DNA from: Patescibacteria group bacterium
GTDB taxonomy: Bacteria > Patescibacteriota > Microgenomatia > UBA10105
Direction: 5' to 3'
NCBI GenBank assembly: GCA_003524845.1
Contig: DQGR01000098.1
Coordinates: forward strand, 1-19,661
Length of the DNA stretch: 19,661 nucleotides
A program made the position numbers and the translations under genes. Positions within the stretch are counted from its first letter, which is position 1; the number at the start of each line of letters is the position of its first letter. The notes under the pieces are model-generated. The model was not told the DNA's origin. It did no database searches and saw only the letters and a program-made list of their open reading frames with translations. Of this stretch, positions 1-6,940 are shown piece after piece.

Positions 1-34
1 AAAAAAAGAAGCGGACATACGAAATATCCGCTTC
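1..34 (-). terminator. Rho-independent terminator
   Basis: On the minus strand the bases GAAGCGGA (34-27) pair perfectly with TCCGCTTC (15-8). The stem extends inward through a G-U pair and two A-U pairs around a short UUCG-containing loop. Seven T residues (7-1) follow directly. This stem plus U-run arrangement ends the transcript of the anchored protein gene whose stop codon lies at 99-101. Confidence 0.85.
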
Positions 35-98
35 ATGTTTAGTAAGCGTATACTAACAAAATATAGCTCAAAAATCAATAGAGGAATGCAGGCGCAGT

Positions 99-746
99 TT
101 ACCCCGAAAGGTTTGCCGAGGCAGAGGCAGAGGGAGCGACTTCGGGAGAACTGAGTGGACCGCCCTGGTAATTAAAGTTGCGTTTCAGAATCACTTCGTC
201 GCTTCCCGCAATTGAGCGGATGCGGACTTCGAGCTCTTTAGCGCCATTATCCACGTTGTACAGACAAATTTCTTTGCCAGTAAACTCAGACCAGCTGCTG
301 TTATTGAGTTTATACGACCAGACCACGGAACAGAAGTCACCCTGTTCGACGGCAATATCGATGCACAGAGGATTGGTGGTAACTGTTTCATTTTCGTTTG
401 GACTTATTAGTTCAACTGGTGGGACTTCCTTAGTGCATTCCTTTACCTCTGGCGAAGGCGAAGGAATTGCGTTACTGGCAGATTCAGTTGATTTAGTGGC
501 CGGAATAAAAGCTTGAGCTGGTGGTTCTTTAATTTCAATCGTCAAGCCGGTGCTTTGTGGCAGCACTTGTGCGCTTTGAACTTTCTCCGGTTCCTGAGCA
601 TTAGTCTTATTGTTACTGCGGATATTTGTAATATTGGAATAGATCACTGTCAGCAATACCGGAACGGTCAAACTTGCAGTTATCACCTCAATATAGCGCT
701 TGCGATCAGGAAGGGTATGTACCCAGTTTTTAACTAAAGCAATCAT
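99..746 (-). CDS. Membrane-anchored protein with Ig-like C-terminal domain
   Basis: Predicted 215-residue protein of unknown function. It has a short basic N-terminus, one hydrophobic segment at about residues 19-36 that probably acts as an uncleaved signal anchor, and a Pro/Ser/Thr-rich linker at about 50-110. A beta-rich module of about 80 residues follows, opening with PPVELISPNENETV and ending KRNFNY, with Cys residues that could be oxidised outside the cell. The layout suggests an exported tether plus an Ig-like or fibronectin-like domain. The open frame continues upstream of 746, but that extension overlaps the TspO gene and does not look like protein, so I start at the ATG at 744-746. 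A promoter at 801-829 would leave a leader of about 50 nt. Family unknown. Confidence 0.65.
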   Translation of the reverse strand: MIALVKNWVHTLPDRKRYIEVITASLTVPVLLTVIYSNITNIRSNNKTNAQEPEKVQSAQVLPQSTGLTIEIKEPPAQAFIPATKSTESASNAIPSPSPEVKECTKEVPPVELISPNENETVTTNPLCIDIAVEQGDFCSVVWSYKLNNSSWSEFTGKEICLYNVDNGAKELEVRIRSIAGSDEVILKRNFNYQGGPLSSPEVAPSASASANLSG

Positions 747-800
747 AGGCAGTTTGTGAACCCGAACATTTTTGAAGAAAAAATGCAGAGGGGTTTTCCT

Positions 801-829
801 ACCATACAAAGAAACGGCGAAAAATGCAA
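801..829 (-). promoter_or_regulatory. Predicted sigma70-type promoter for the anchored protein
   Basis: Minus-strand TTGCAT (829-824), a 17-nt spacer and TATGGT (806-801). It is the only promoter-like pair in the gap 747-849 and points toward the gene ending at 99. The -10 is imperfect. Confidence 0.4.
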
Positions 830-849
830 GGCAGAAATTGGTCAGTTGG

Positions 850-1341
850 TCAGTTGAGGAAAACAATTGCCGCATTAAGTATGGTAGCAAATGTAACCCA
901 GGCCAGATATGGAAATAACAGATACGCGGCTGGTTTTGACAACGGATAAAATTTATATATCGTGGCAAGGATTGCGGTCCAGAGCATAAATATTTCAAAC
1001 AGTGCAACGAGCGGTGAGTGAAACCCAAAGAAAATAATTGACCAGAGGCTGTTTAATACGAGTTGTACGCTGAAAAACCCGAGCGCTTCACGGATTTTTG
1101 ATTTCGTATACCCTTTTTGCCAGATTAGATACGCGGCAATTCCCATCAGCGTGTAGAGTAAAATCCAAGCGGGGCCAAAGAGCCAGTTCGGCGGGCTAAA
1201 TATAGGCTTAGTAAGCGTGACATACCAGGTGGGAATTGCGGAAAAGGTAAACAGCGAACCGATAATTCCGGCAAACTGGCAAATTCCAATAAAAAGAACT
1301 AATAACGGTAAATTATATTGTTGTTTGTAACCCCGTTTCAT
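850..1341 (-). CDS. tspO: TspO/MBR family membrane protein
   Basis: This 163-residue protein matches the TspO/MBR (translocator/peripheral benzodiazepine receptor) family in length and pattern, with five hydrophobic helices. Diagnostic segments are WYVTLTKPIFSPPNWLFGP (about residues 39-57, the ligand-site loop), LNSLWSIIFF (96-105) and LLFPYLAWVTFATILN (141-156). Bacterial TspO binds porphyrins and related ligands and is linked to stress responses; the ligand here cannot be read from sequence. The gene lies 17 nt after a small EamA gene on the same strand, but has its own -10 (TACAAT, 1353-1348) exactly 6 nt before the ATG, so a leaderless mRNA is likely. The symbol follows the family name only. 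Confidence 0.93.
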   Translation of the reverse strand: MKRGYKQQYNLPLLVLFIGICQFAGIIGSLFTFSAIPTWYVTLTKPIFSPPNWLFGPAWILLYTLMGIAAYLIWQKGYTKSKIREALGFFSVQLVLNSLWSIIFFGFHSPLVALFEIFMLWTAILATIYKFYPLSKPAAYLLFPYLAWVTFATILNAAIVFLN

Positions 1342-1347
1342 ATCTAG

Positions 1348-1353
1348 ATTGTA
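1348..1353 (-). promoter_or_regulatory. -10 box placing the transcript start on the tspO ATG
   Basis: Minus-strand TACAAT with 6 nt between hexamer and ATG. With usual -10 geometry, +1 is the A of the start codon. No Shine-Dalgarno sequence is present. Confidence 0.5.
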
Positions 1354-1358
1354 CTCGA

Positions 1359-1781
1359 TTATTTGCTTAAACTCACCAGAATTGCGCCAATTACCATGAG
1401 TACCGCACCCATAAGTATCTGCATGGTGACCTTTTCTCTGAGAATAAATGCAGCCAGGATAATGGTTATGACAAGACTTAATTTATCAATTGGTGCTACC
1501 TGGGAAGCGTTTCCGAGTTGCAAGGCGCGGAAATAGAAGAGCCATGATAGTCCAGTTGCCAGTCCGGACAAGACCAAAAACAGCAAAGAAAAAGAAGAAA
1601 TTTTACCGAGTTGTTTCGTCGTCCCCTCAAAAAAAACTATGCCCCAGGCAAAAAACACAATTACAATCGTGCGTACTGCAGTAGCCAAATTTGAGTTGAC
1701 GTCGCGAATCCCGATTTTAGCAAGGATCGCTGTGAGGGCCGCAAAAAAAGCTGAGAGTAAGGCAAATCCAAACCAATTCAT
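1359..1781 (-). CDS. Single-domain EamA (DMT superfamily) membrane protein
   Basis: A 140-residue protein with five predicted helices that forms one EamA domain. The N-terminus MNWFGFALLSAFFAALTAIL followed by AKIGIRDVNSNLATAVRT matches the short COG2510-type group, in which one EamA half is encoded alone and probably pairs into a dimer to form the usual ten-helix fold. These proteins belong to the drug/metabolite transporter superfamily; the substrate is unknown. It is unlike the ten-helix EamA protein at 9471-10391, which carries two fused halves. The -10 TATAAT at 1793-1788 lies 6 nt before the ATG. The gene is divergent from rpsF. Confidence 0.88.
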   Translation of the reverse strand: MNWFGFALLSAFFAALTAILAKIGIRDVNSNLATAVRTIVIVFFAWGIVFFEGTTKQLGKISSFSLLFLVLSGLATGLSWLFYFRALQLGNASQVAPIDKLSLVITIILAAFILREKVTMQILMGAVLMVIGAILVSLSK

Positions 1782-1787
1782 AGTTTC

Positions 1788-1793
1788 ATTATA
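1788..1793 (-). promoter_or_regulatory. -10 box placing the transcript start on the small EamA gene ATG
   Basis: Perfect minus-strand TATAAT with 6 nt to the ATG, so +1 should be the A of the ATG. It sits in the 123-bp divergent region shared with rpsF. Confidence 0.6.
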
Positions 1794-1889
1794 AGAGAAC
1801 AGCGGTGAAAAAGAGAAGGATAGAAAAGTTATTGTTCGATCTTGAGGGACAAGGAGTTCTGGCTTGTTCTGGCTTGTTTGGGAAAGTTA

Positions 1890-1898
1890 TGGTAAAAT
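1890..1898 (+). promoter_or_regulatory. Extended -10 promoter of rpsF operon
   Basis: TGgTAAAAT is an extended -10 element ending 6 nt before the rpsF ATG at 1905. No convincing -35 or Shine-Dalgarno is present. It predicts a leaderless rpsF mRNA, leaving no room for the S6:S18-binding leader that precedes rpsF in many bacteria. Confidence 0.6.
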
Positions 1899-1904
1899 GC
1901 GATC

Positions 1905-2237
1905 ATGCAGACGTACGATGTAGTCATGGTAGTGCGACCGGATACGGACGAAAAACAGAACGAGGTCAAGCTCAAAGATCTGCTTACCAAATCCGGATTT
2001 TCCGTGGGCGATTTCTCAAGTTGGGGCAAACGAAAGCTTGCCTATCCCATAAAAAAACAGACCGAAGGGTTTTACTTTGCCGCGGTCATTTCTGCGGATA
2101 CAAAATCGGATTCACCACGGGATTTACTCAGCCGATTTAAACTAGACGAATCGTTGTTGCGCTCATTGATTGTTAAAAAAGAACTGGAACGGGTTCGGAA
2201 ACCAGGAAAGGTAGTCAAACTGGAAGAGGTGAAGTAA
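1905..2237 (+). CDS. rpsF: 30S ribosomal protein bS6
   Basis: This 110-residue protein has the bS6 landmarks: N-terminal MQTYDVVMVVRPDTDE, the central WGKRKLAYPIKKQTEGFYF (about residues 40-58), and a C-terminal LDESLLRSLIVKKEL strand. bS6 binds the central domain of 16S rRNA as a heterodimer with bS18, whose gene lies two genes downstream. It is the first gene of an rpsF-ssb-rpsR block, a widely conserved order. It is 3 nt from ssb, so the two are surely co-transcribed. In E. coli, S6 and S18 regulate this operon through a leader motif; here the leader of rpsF appears to be absent and a structured region precedes rpsR instead. Confidence 0.97.
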   Translation: MQTYDVVMVVRPDTDEKQNEVKLKDLLTKSGFSVGDFSSWGKRKLAYPIKKQTEGFYFAAVISADTKSDSPRDLLSRFKLDESLLRSLIVKKELERVRKPGKVVKLEEVK

Positions 2238-2240
2238 TTT

Positions 2241-2780
2241 ATGTCAGTGCGTTCCCTGAATAAAGTAATGCTGATAGGTAATTTAACACGTGATCCAGAA
2301 CTCAGATACACTCCTAACGGGGTTGCTGTGTGTACGTTTGGAATGGCGACCAACCGGTCCTGGACCACCGAAGCCGGAGAGCGAAAAGAAGACGCCGAAT
2401 TTCACCGGATTGTCGCTTGGAGCAAACTCGCGGAACTATGTAGTCAGCTATTGACTAAAGGCAAGAAAGTGTTTGTTGAGGGTAGGCTGCAGACCCGTAG
2501 CTGGCAGGGTCAGGATGGAAATCAGCGGCAGACCACCGAAATTGTGATCGAGGACATGATTATTCTTGATTCCCGCCGCGCGCTTGAAGGCGGCGAAGCC
2601 GGAACTCAGGAAACGCGGCCACCGGTTCAGCAGATGTCGCAACCGCCAGCGCCGGCGCAGACAAGCCAAGTGAGCACGGCGAGCGAAACCGATGCAGCAG
2701 TGAAACCAAAACCAGAATCAACGCCTGAAGTAGCTGCGACACCGAATGAATCAGTTGATGTGAGCGATATACCTTTTTAA
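2241..2780 (+). CDS. ssb: Single-stranded DNA-binding protein
   Basis: This 179-residue SSB has an N-terminal OB fold (about 1-112) with the signature LNKVMLIGNLTRDPELRYTP, then FHRIVAWSKLAE and GKKVFVEGRLQTRSW. A Pro/Gln/Ala/Thr-rich disordered linker (about 115-168) follows, and the protein ends in the acidic tip SVDVSDIPF. The terminal DIPF is the conserved peptide that recruits repair and replication partners. Length is normal for bacterial SSB, which acts as a tetramer on exposed single strands. GAGGTG at 2226-2231 inside the end of rpsF is a good Shine-Dalgarno, in contrast to the leaderless first gene. It lies between the two ribosomal genes as in most bacteria. Confidence 0.97.
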   Translation: MSVRSLNKVMLIGNLTRDPELRYTPNGVAVCTFGMATNRSWTTEAGERKEDAEFHRIVAWSKLAELCSQLLTKGKKVFVEGRLQTRSWQGQDGNQRQTTEIVIEDMIILDSRRALEGGEAGTQETRPPVQQMSQPPAPAQTSQVSTASETDAAVKPKPESTPEVAATPNESVDVSDIPF

Positions 2781-2966
2781 TCAGGTGGTGAAAATTGCAT
2801 ATCCGAGGCTAGGTAAACCGCTTCAATTTGATGAAATCGGGTAGTGAATTTTCGATAAAAACAGGATCAAATTTATACATAAAAGGAAATTGAAATAAAT
2901 AATTAAATATAATGGAGGAGATAGTTTCGATCATTTTTTAATAAAAAATCGAAAATCTACTACCCG
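2781..2966 (+). promoter_or_regulatory. Structured leader between ssb and rpsR
   Basis: This 186-nt gap holds a 21-nt inverted repeat: arm 2836-2856 pairs with 2948-2968 by 19 Watson-Crick pairs plus one G-U, with one A-C mismatch. The 3' arm includes the first two bases of the rpsR ATG. Between the arms are a perfect TATAAT (2908-2913), a Shine-Dalgarno-like GGAGGAG (2914-2920), and a local hairpin (TTTCGA 2925-2930 with TCGAAA 2949-2954, plus T6/A6) that competes for the 3' arm. Short frames also occur: GTG 2788 to TAG 2844, ATG 2831 to TGA 2893, and ATG 2912 to TAA 2941. Read-through RNA from ssb could form the long helix; RNA starting at the internal promoter could not. Confidence 0.6.
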
Positions 2967-3200
2967 ATGAAACCAAGAAAAATCAAACGCCGGCCAGTCC
3001 CGACCAATTGCCCGTATTGTCAGACCAATACCATGCCTGATTTCAAAGCAGTCGACACGCTCGCGCGTTATGTGAGTGAACGCGGCCGGCTGCATGCGCA
3101 CACGCGCACCGGAATTTGCAGTAAACACCAAAGGTTTGTCGCCCGGGCCATCAAGTACGCGCGGCACCTGGCTTTATTACCGTTTAGCGAGTTAACCTGA
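2967..3200 (+). CDS. rpsR: 30S ribosomal protein bS18
   Basis: A 77-residue bS18. It starts basic (MKPRKIKRRP), has the paired-Cys CPYC motif near residue 15, then YVSERGRLHAHTRTGICSKH and ends RAIKYARHLALLPFSELT. bS18 dimerises with bS6 on the 16S rRNA central domain, so its position near rpsF fits. The usual next gene, rplI (bL9), is absent; bL9 loss is reported in parts of the CPR including Microgenomates. The start codon lies inside the 3' arm of a long inverted repeat, and the only Shine-Dalgarno-like sequence is 46 nt upstream, so initiation may depend on RNA folding. Confidence 0.97.
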   Translation: MKPRKIKRRPVPTNCPYCQTNTMPDFKAVDTLARYVSERGRLHAHTRTGICSKHQRFVARAIKYARHLALLPFSELT

Positions 3201-3215
3201 AAAAATTACTTGCCC

Positions 3216-3956
3216 ATGTACCACAAGAAAGCCCGTTTGACCTTAAAACTGGTAGCCGGTGATACGACAACCCATACGGCTGGCACAAAGATTGCCCCGG
3301 GAGATATTCTGGTTACCGTACCAAAAGCTACCATCCGCGAGTTTAACCTGGCAAAAATCCTCACGACTACGCCTCCAAAAGCCCTTAGTATGCTCACCGT
3401 ACACGAAGGTGATTTTGTCGAAGCCGGCGTAGTCTTTGCACGAAAAAAAGGCTTGCTGCGACGTAAACTCGTTAAAACTTCAGCTGCCGGCGTTTTTAGA
3501 ATCCTGGATGAAAAAAAAGCCCTGGTCGGCTTCGAAAAGAAAAAAGAACGGAACGATATCGTGGCCTGGTTTCACGGCACCGTAGTCGAAGTCACTGATG
3601 AACACATCATTTTCGAGCTGACCGGACAGACGCTCAGTGGTACCTCAGGCAAAGGGCATCCGGTTTCAGGTAAACTCATCGTGTTAACTGATACAGTGGA
3701 CGCATTAACGCTACCCTCAGAACTTGAAGAGCGGATACTGGCGTTAAAGATTGCCCGCGCGGAAATAATTGCGAAAGCTGACACATTGGGAGTCGGCGCA
3801 ATTATTGCCGAAGAGGTGCATGAGCCGACAATTACGTTACCCTTTATGCAGATTGCGGATATTGAGTCGTTACGGCCGTATCATGATAAAACCGTCATCG
3901 TCTACGGAGATGAAAAACAGTTGTTAATTGTCGATAGCCCAAATAAACATAAGTAA
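3216..3956 (+). CDS. Unknown protein with lipoyl-like beta segment
   Basis: A 246-residue soluble protein that I do not recognise, with no signal peptide or membrane helix. A segment at about residues 58-75 (VHEGDFVEAGVVFARKKG) has the GDxVxxGxxxA pattern of lipoyl/biotinyl-like beta hammerheads, as in carrier domains, membrane-fusion proteins and insertions of RNA polymerase. A second glycine-rich beta stretch follows at 115-150, and the C-terminal third is mixed alpha/beta. There is no biotinylation or lipoylation lysine motif, so it is not an obvious carrier. It begins 15 nt after rpsR and takes the place of rplI. A TTG at 3210 is an alternative start; I prefer the ATG at 3216. No Shine-Dalgarno is visible. 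Confidence 0.75.
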   Translation: MYHKKARLTLKLVAGDTTTHTAGTKIAPGDILVTVPKATIREFNLAKILTTTPPKALSMLTVHEGDFVEAGVVFARKKGLLRRKLVKTSAAGVFRILDEKKALVGFEKKKERNDIVAWFHGTVVEVTDEHIIFELTGQTLSGTSGKGHPVSGKLIVLTDTVDALTLPSELEERILALKIARAEIIAKADTLGVGAIIAEEVHEPTITLPFMQIADIESLRPYHDKTVIVYGDEKQLLIVDSPNKHK

Positions 3957-3991
3957 ACTTTACCCCCATTTTCTTACGATTTGTTTCAGTG

Positions 3992-3997
3992 TACAAT
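3992..3997 (+). promoter_or_regulatory. -10 box close to the ctpA start codon
   Basis: TACAAT ending 8 nt before the ATG at 4006, with a weak TTTTCT 17 nt upstream. It implies a leader of 0-2 nt. It also decides the ctpA start: the open frame extends upstream to 3928 but only over the end of the previous gene. Confidence 0.45.
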
Positions 3998-4005
3998 ACA
4001 CTTCT

Positions 4006-5298
4006 ATGCCATCTACTTTAAAAAGGCCAAACTTGAAAATTATTCGTAAATTAGCAATCTGGATTACCATCCTTCTCATTGCCGGTAATATCGGATACCG
4101 CCTGGGTAGTAAAAATACCGACGTTTCATTTTCGCAGGAGAAAAAACTACTTGTTAATACGTCTACCCCGGAGAGCCGGGATATCGACTTTTCATTATTC
4201 TGGGACGTCTGGGGGCGATTGGAAAAGCAATATGTTGATAAATCAAAAATTGATCCGGAAAAAATGGTCTATGGCGCGATCTCCGGCATGGTTTCCGCAA
4301 TTGGCGATCCCTATACGGTATTTTTACCGCCAAAAGAAAACGAAGATTTTAAACAGGATTTAAACGGATCGTTTGAAGGCATTGGCGCGCAACTTGGGTC
4401 AAAAGAAGATCGGATTGTGGTGATTGCACCGCTTAAAGACCATCCGGCAGAAAAAGCCGGCATGAAAGCTGGCGACTGGATTATTAAAGTCAACGACGAA
4501 GAAACATTTGGTTGGTCAGTGCCGCAGGCGGTCAATAAGATCCGCGGACCCAAAGGCACGAGCGTCAAGTTAGCTGTGGCCCGGGAAGGAGTCAATGAAC
4601 CAATTGAACTGACGATTACCCGCGACACGATTATTGTTAAAAGCGTAGCCTTTGAAACCAAAAGTTCACAAAAGCCCGAATGTGTTACTCCTGGAGTTGT
4701 CGAAAGAAGCGTGAACTGTCATTCCGTAGCCTATATCCGCCTCAGCCGTTTTGGCGATCAGACTAATGATGAATGGAATCAGGCAGTTGCTGAAATTCGC
4801 GCCTTACTTTCTGAAAATAAAGTCAAGGGGATTATTCTTGATGTGCGCAATAACCCGGGTGGTTATTTACAAAGTGCAATTTATATTGCCTCGGAATTTA
4901 TTAAAAACGGGGTGGTGGTGAAACAGGAAAATAGCGACGAAACGGTGGAAACCTATTCAGTGTCACGCGTTGGAAATTTACTGGAAGTCCCACTCGTAGT
5001 CCTCATCAACCAGGGAAGTGCCTCAGCCTCGGAAATTTTATCAGGAGCGCTGCGCGACCACGACCGGGCTCAGCTGGTTGGTGAAACCAGTTTCGGTAAA
5101 GGCTCGATTCAAACGCCGGAAGATTTACCCGGCGGCAGCGGAATTCACATCACCACTGCCCGTTGGCTTTTGCCAAAAGGTGACCAAATCAATGAAAAAG
5201 GCATTAAGCCTCAGTTTGAGGTGAAGTCGGCAACCGACGCGGCGGCACTTGATCCGCAGTTTGAGAAAGCATACGAGTTACTCACTGCATCCAAATGA
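4006..5298 (+). CDS. ctpA: C-terminal processing peptidase, family S41
   Basis: A 430-residue envelope serine protease of the CtpA/Prc type. Residues 14-30 form a signal anchor. An N-terminal helical region (to about 115), a PDZ domain (about 115-205) that gates the active site by binding substrate C-termini, and the S41 core follow. The catalytic dyad is visible: Ser340 in QGSASASEI and Lys365 in SFGKGSIQ, with supporting Gln369. The motif LDVRNNPGGYLQSA (279-292) is conserved in the family. A short insert with two Cys (residues 226 and 238) lies between PDZ and core, perhaps a disulfide outside the cell. It is followed by HtrA, and the pair probably handles quality control and processing of exported proteins. 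Confidence 0.95.
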   Translation: MPSTLKRPNLKIIRKLAIWITILLIAGNIGYRLGSKNTDVSFSQEKKLLVNTSTPESRDIDFSLFWDVWGRLEKQYVDKSKIDPEKMVYGAISGMVSAIGDPYTVFLPPKENEDFKQDLNGSFEGIGAQLGSKEDRIVVIAPLKDHPAEKAGMKAGDWIIKVNDEETFGWSVPQAVNKIRGPKGTSVKLAVAREGVNEPIELTITRDTIIVKSVAFETKSSQKPECVTPGVVERSVNCHSVAYIRLSRFGDQTNDEWNQAVAEIRALLSENKVKGIILDVRNNPGGYLQSAIYIASEFIKNGVVVKQENSDETVETYSVSRVGNLLEVPLVVLINQGSASASEILSGALRDHDRAQLVGETSFGKGSIQTPEDLPGGSGIHITTARWLLPKGDQINEKGIKPQFEVKSATDAAALDPQFEKAYELLTASK

Positions 5299-5327
5299 TA
5301 GTTTTCAGGAAATTCTCAGCTTTGTAG

Positions 5328-5333
5328 TATAAT
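5328..5333 (+). promoter_or_regulatory. Possible -10 upstream of htrA
   Basis: A perfect TATAAT 30 nt after the ctpA stop. No clear -35 is present. If used, the htrA mRNA would carry a leader of about 170 nt including the hairpin repeat at 5376-5450. Confidence 0.4.
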
Positions 5334-5375
5334 TTCAAACTAATCTACCCAATAGTAGAATTTACGCAGTTTTTT

Positions 5376-5450
5376 GTCATCCTGAACTTGTTTCAGGATC
5401 TCAAGCTTTTTAGATGCTGATCCGCCGTCTGGCGGACAGCACGACAGGAT
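5376..5450 (+). repeat. Composite palindromic intergenic repeat (REP-like)
   Basis: Two hairpins in tandem. The first pairs ATCCTGAA (5379-5386) with TTCAGGAT (5392-5399) around CTTGT. The second pairs TGCTG plus TCCGCC (5415-5426, with a bulged A at 5420) with GGCGGA plus CAGCA (5431-5441) around GTCT. The unit opens with GTCATCCTGA and closes with ACGACAGGAT, so the ends are also roughly complementary. Sequences of this form recur between genes in many bacteria. There is no downstream T-run, so it is not a standard terminator. Confidence 0.65.
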
Positions 5451-5509
5451 AACCTAAATCAAAATTAAGTGCGTAACTTCTACAGTAAATTAAGAATTGT
5501 GTCCAGCAT

Positions 5510-6664
5510 ATGAAGTTACCCAAAAAAATTCTGCTTTTGTTCATTCTGCTTTTTTCGGTAGCGCTCTTGCTTTCAAATAAATCATTTGAAGCCGGCTTAA
5601 AAAAGCTTTTGCCGAATTTAAACATTTCCCCCAATACTTCCATTCCCGGTTTGACGGAAAATGTGCGTATTCTCAATGAAGAGTCACATATTGTTGATAT
5701 TGTCGATAAAGTTTCGCCGTCTGTTGTTACCGTCGGGATCTCTACCACGCGCTCAACTGGCCGGATGTTTGAACTTGATCCGTTTAATGGTTTCAGGTTG
5801 CGCCCGGGACAGGAACAGGAAGTAAAACAGGATATTGGTTCGGGTTTTATAATTTCTGCAGATGGTCTTATCGTCACCAATAAACACGTAGTTTCGGAAG
5901 CCGGTGCGACGTATCGGGTAATTACCAACGACGATAAAGAATTTGAAGTAAAAAAGATTTACCGCGACCCGTCAAACGATTTAGCTATATTAAAAATAGA
6001 AGCGTCAGGATTGGTTCCAGTTGAACTCGGCGACTCATCAAAACTTAAAGTCGGGCAATTTGCCCTGGCAATTGGGACGGCACTCGGTGAGTTTCGCCAT
6101 ACCGTGACAACCGGAGTTATCTCAGGACTGGGCCGGGGAATTACTGCCGGCAGTCCGTTTGAAAGTTTTGCTGAAAAGCTCGATAACGTGATCCAAACTG
6201 ATGCCGCGATTAACCCTGGCAATTCCGGCGGCCCGCTCGTAAATTCTGCCGGCCAGGTGATTGGGGTAAATACGGCTGTGGCATCAGATGGGCAAAATAT
6301 CGGGTTTGCGTTACCGATTAATTTGGTTAAAGAAGCACTTGATACGTTTAACCAGACTGGGCAGTTTGCCCGGCCGTATCTAGGCATTCGGTATAAAACC
6401 ATTACAAAAGATCTGGCACTTCTCAACGATGTGCCGGAAGGTGCCTATGTAGTTGAAGTGGTGACCGGAAGTCCTGCGGAAAAAGCAAACCTGCAGGAAG
6501 GCGATATTATTACAAAAATTGATTCGACACGCATTGCCGGAGAAGACGGCGAAGTAGCCGCAATCATCGGCAAGAAAAAAGTCGGAGATACCGTCACTGT
6601 CACGTATTGGCGCGACAGCAAAGAAGCAACCGTTACCGTGAAACTTCAGGAAGTGAGTCAGTAA
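5510..6664 (+). CDS. degP: HtrA/DegP-type serine protease
   Basis: A 384-residue trypsin-like protease of the HtrA (S1C) family. Residues 5-22 are a signal anchor. The catalytic triad is complete: His126 in TNKHVV, Asp157 in PSNDLAILK and Ser239 in NPGNSGGPL. One PDZ domain occupies about 288-380, as in DegS and single-PDZ HtrA, not the two-PDZ DegP. The long loop around 82-107 is the usual LA-loop region. It acts at the outer face of the membrane on misfolded proteins. The preceding gene is the S41 protease, 211 nt away with a repeat and a possible promoter between them. The start at 5510 puts the hydrophobic segment at the N-terminus. The symbol denotes the family. Confidence 0.95.
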   Translation: MKLPKKILLLFILLFSVALLLSNKSFEAGLKKLLPNLNISPNTSIPGLTENVRILNEESHIVDIVDKVSPSVVTVGISTTRSTGRMFELDPFNGFRLRPGQEQEVKQDIGSGFIISADGLIVTNKHVVSEAGATYRVITNDDKEFEVKKIYRDPSNDLAILKIEASGLVPVELGDSSKLKVGQFALAIGTALGEFRHTVTTGVISGLGRGITAGSPFESFAEKLDNVIQTDAAINPGNSGGPLVNSAGQVIGVNTAVASDGQNIGFALPINLVKEALDTFNQTGQFARPYLGIRYKTITKDLALLNDVPEGAYVVEVVTGSPAEKANLQEGDIITKIDSTRIAGEDGEVAAIIGKKKVGDTVTVTYWRDSKEATVTVKLQEVSQ

Positions 6665-6708
6665 AACTACTTCGATACGTTCACATGACGTTTTCCCCAA
6701 AAAAGATA

Positions 6709-6717
6709 TGTTATACT
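6709..6717 (+). promoter_or_regulatory. Extended -10 promoter of the DUF5678-like/retropepsin pair
   Basis: TGtTATACT ends 6 nt before the ATG at 6724, which places +1 on the start codon. It is a near-consensus extended -10 without an obvious -35. Confidence 0.65.
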
Positions 6718-6723
6718 TAACTC

Positions 6724-6939
6724 ATGAAAACTTCTCATTTAAGTAGCGAACAACAAACTCTTTTAAATAACTGGGAAAAATACAGGGGCGCTATTGTGAT
6801 GATTGTTGGCTCAAAAATTTTTGCCACCAAAAAAGCGGCTAAAGTGCCGGAACTAGTAAAACAGATTGAAGAAAAATTTAAGCGCCGGCCGCTTATCACT
6901 TTTATCCCTAAAGAGGGTACGCTTATTCTTATCGGTTAA
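6724..6939 (+). CDS. Small DUF5678-like protein
   Basis: A 71-residue protein without signal or membrane helix. The pattern NNWEKYRGAIVMIVGSKIFA, then a helix (KAAKVPELVKQIEEKF) and RRPLITFIPKEGTLIL, resembles the DUF5678 family of small alpha/beta proteins of unknown function. The assignment is by eye and moderate. Its stop is followed after 1 nt by a retropepsin-like gene, so the two must be co-translated. Such a fixed pair suggests a partner, substrate or inhibitor relation between the small protein and the protease, but nothing in the sequence proves this. Confidence 0.7.
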   Translation: MKTSHLSSEQQTLLNNWEKYRGAIVMIVGSKIFATKKAAKVPELVKQIEEKFKRRPLITFIPKEGTLILIG

Positions 6940-6940
6940 T

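Noticed and set aside
178..516. Plus-strand frame of 112 codons
   Set aside because: It is the complement of the Ig-like protein gene, and its Ser/Leu-rich sequence matches no protein pattern.
747..1028. N-terminal extension of the anchored protein gene that ends at 99
   Set aside because: It overlaps the tspO gene and gives an irregular, Cys- and Leu-rich sequence with no sign of selection. The start at 746 puts the membrane anchor near the N-terminus.
2830..2971. Miniature inverted-repeat transposable element upstream of rpsR
   Set aside because: The arms are terminal-repeat-like and flanked by GATGAAA copies, but the direct repeats overlap the arms and the right one is the rpsR start itself. 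A regulatory helix is the simpler reading, though not proven.
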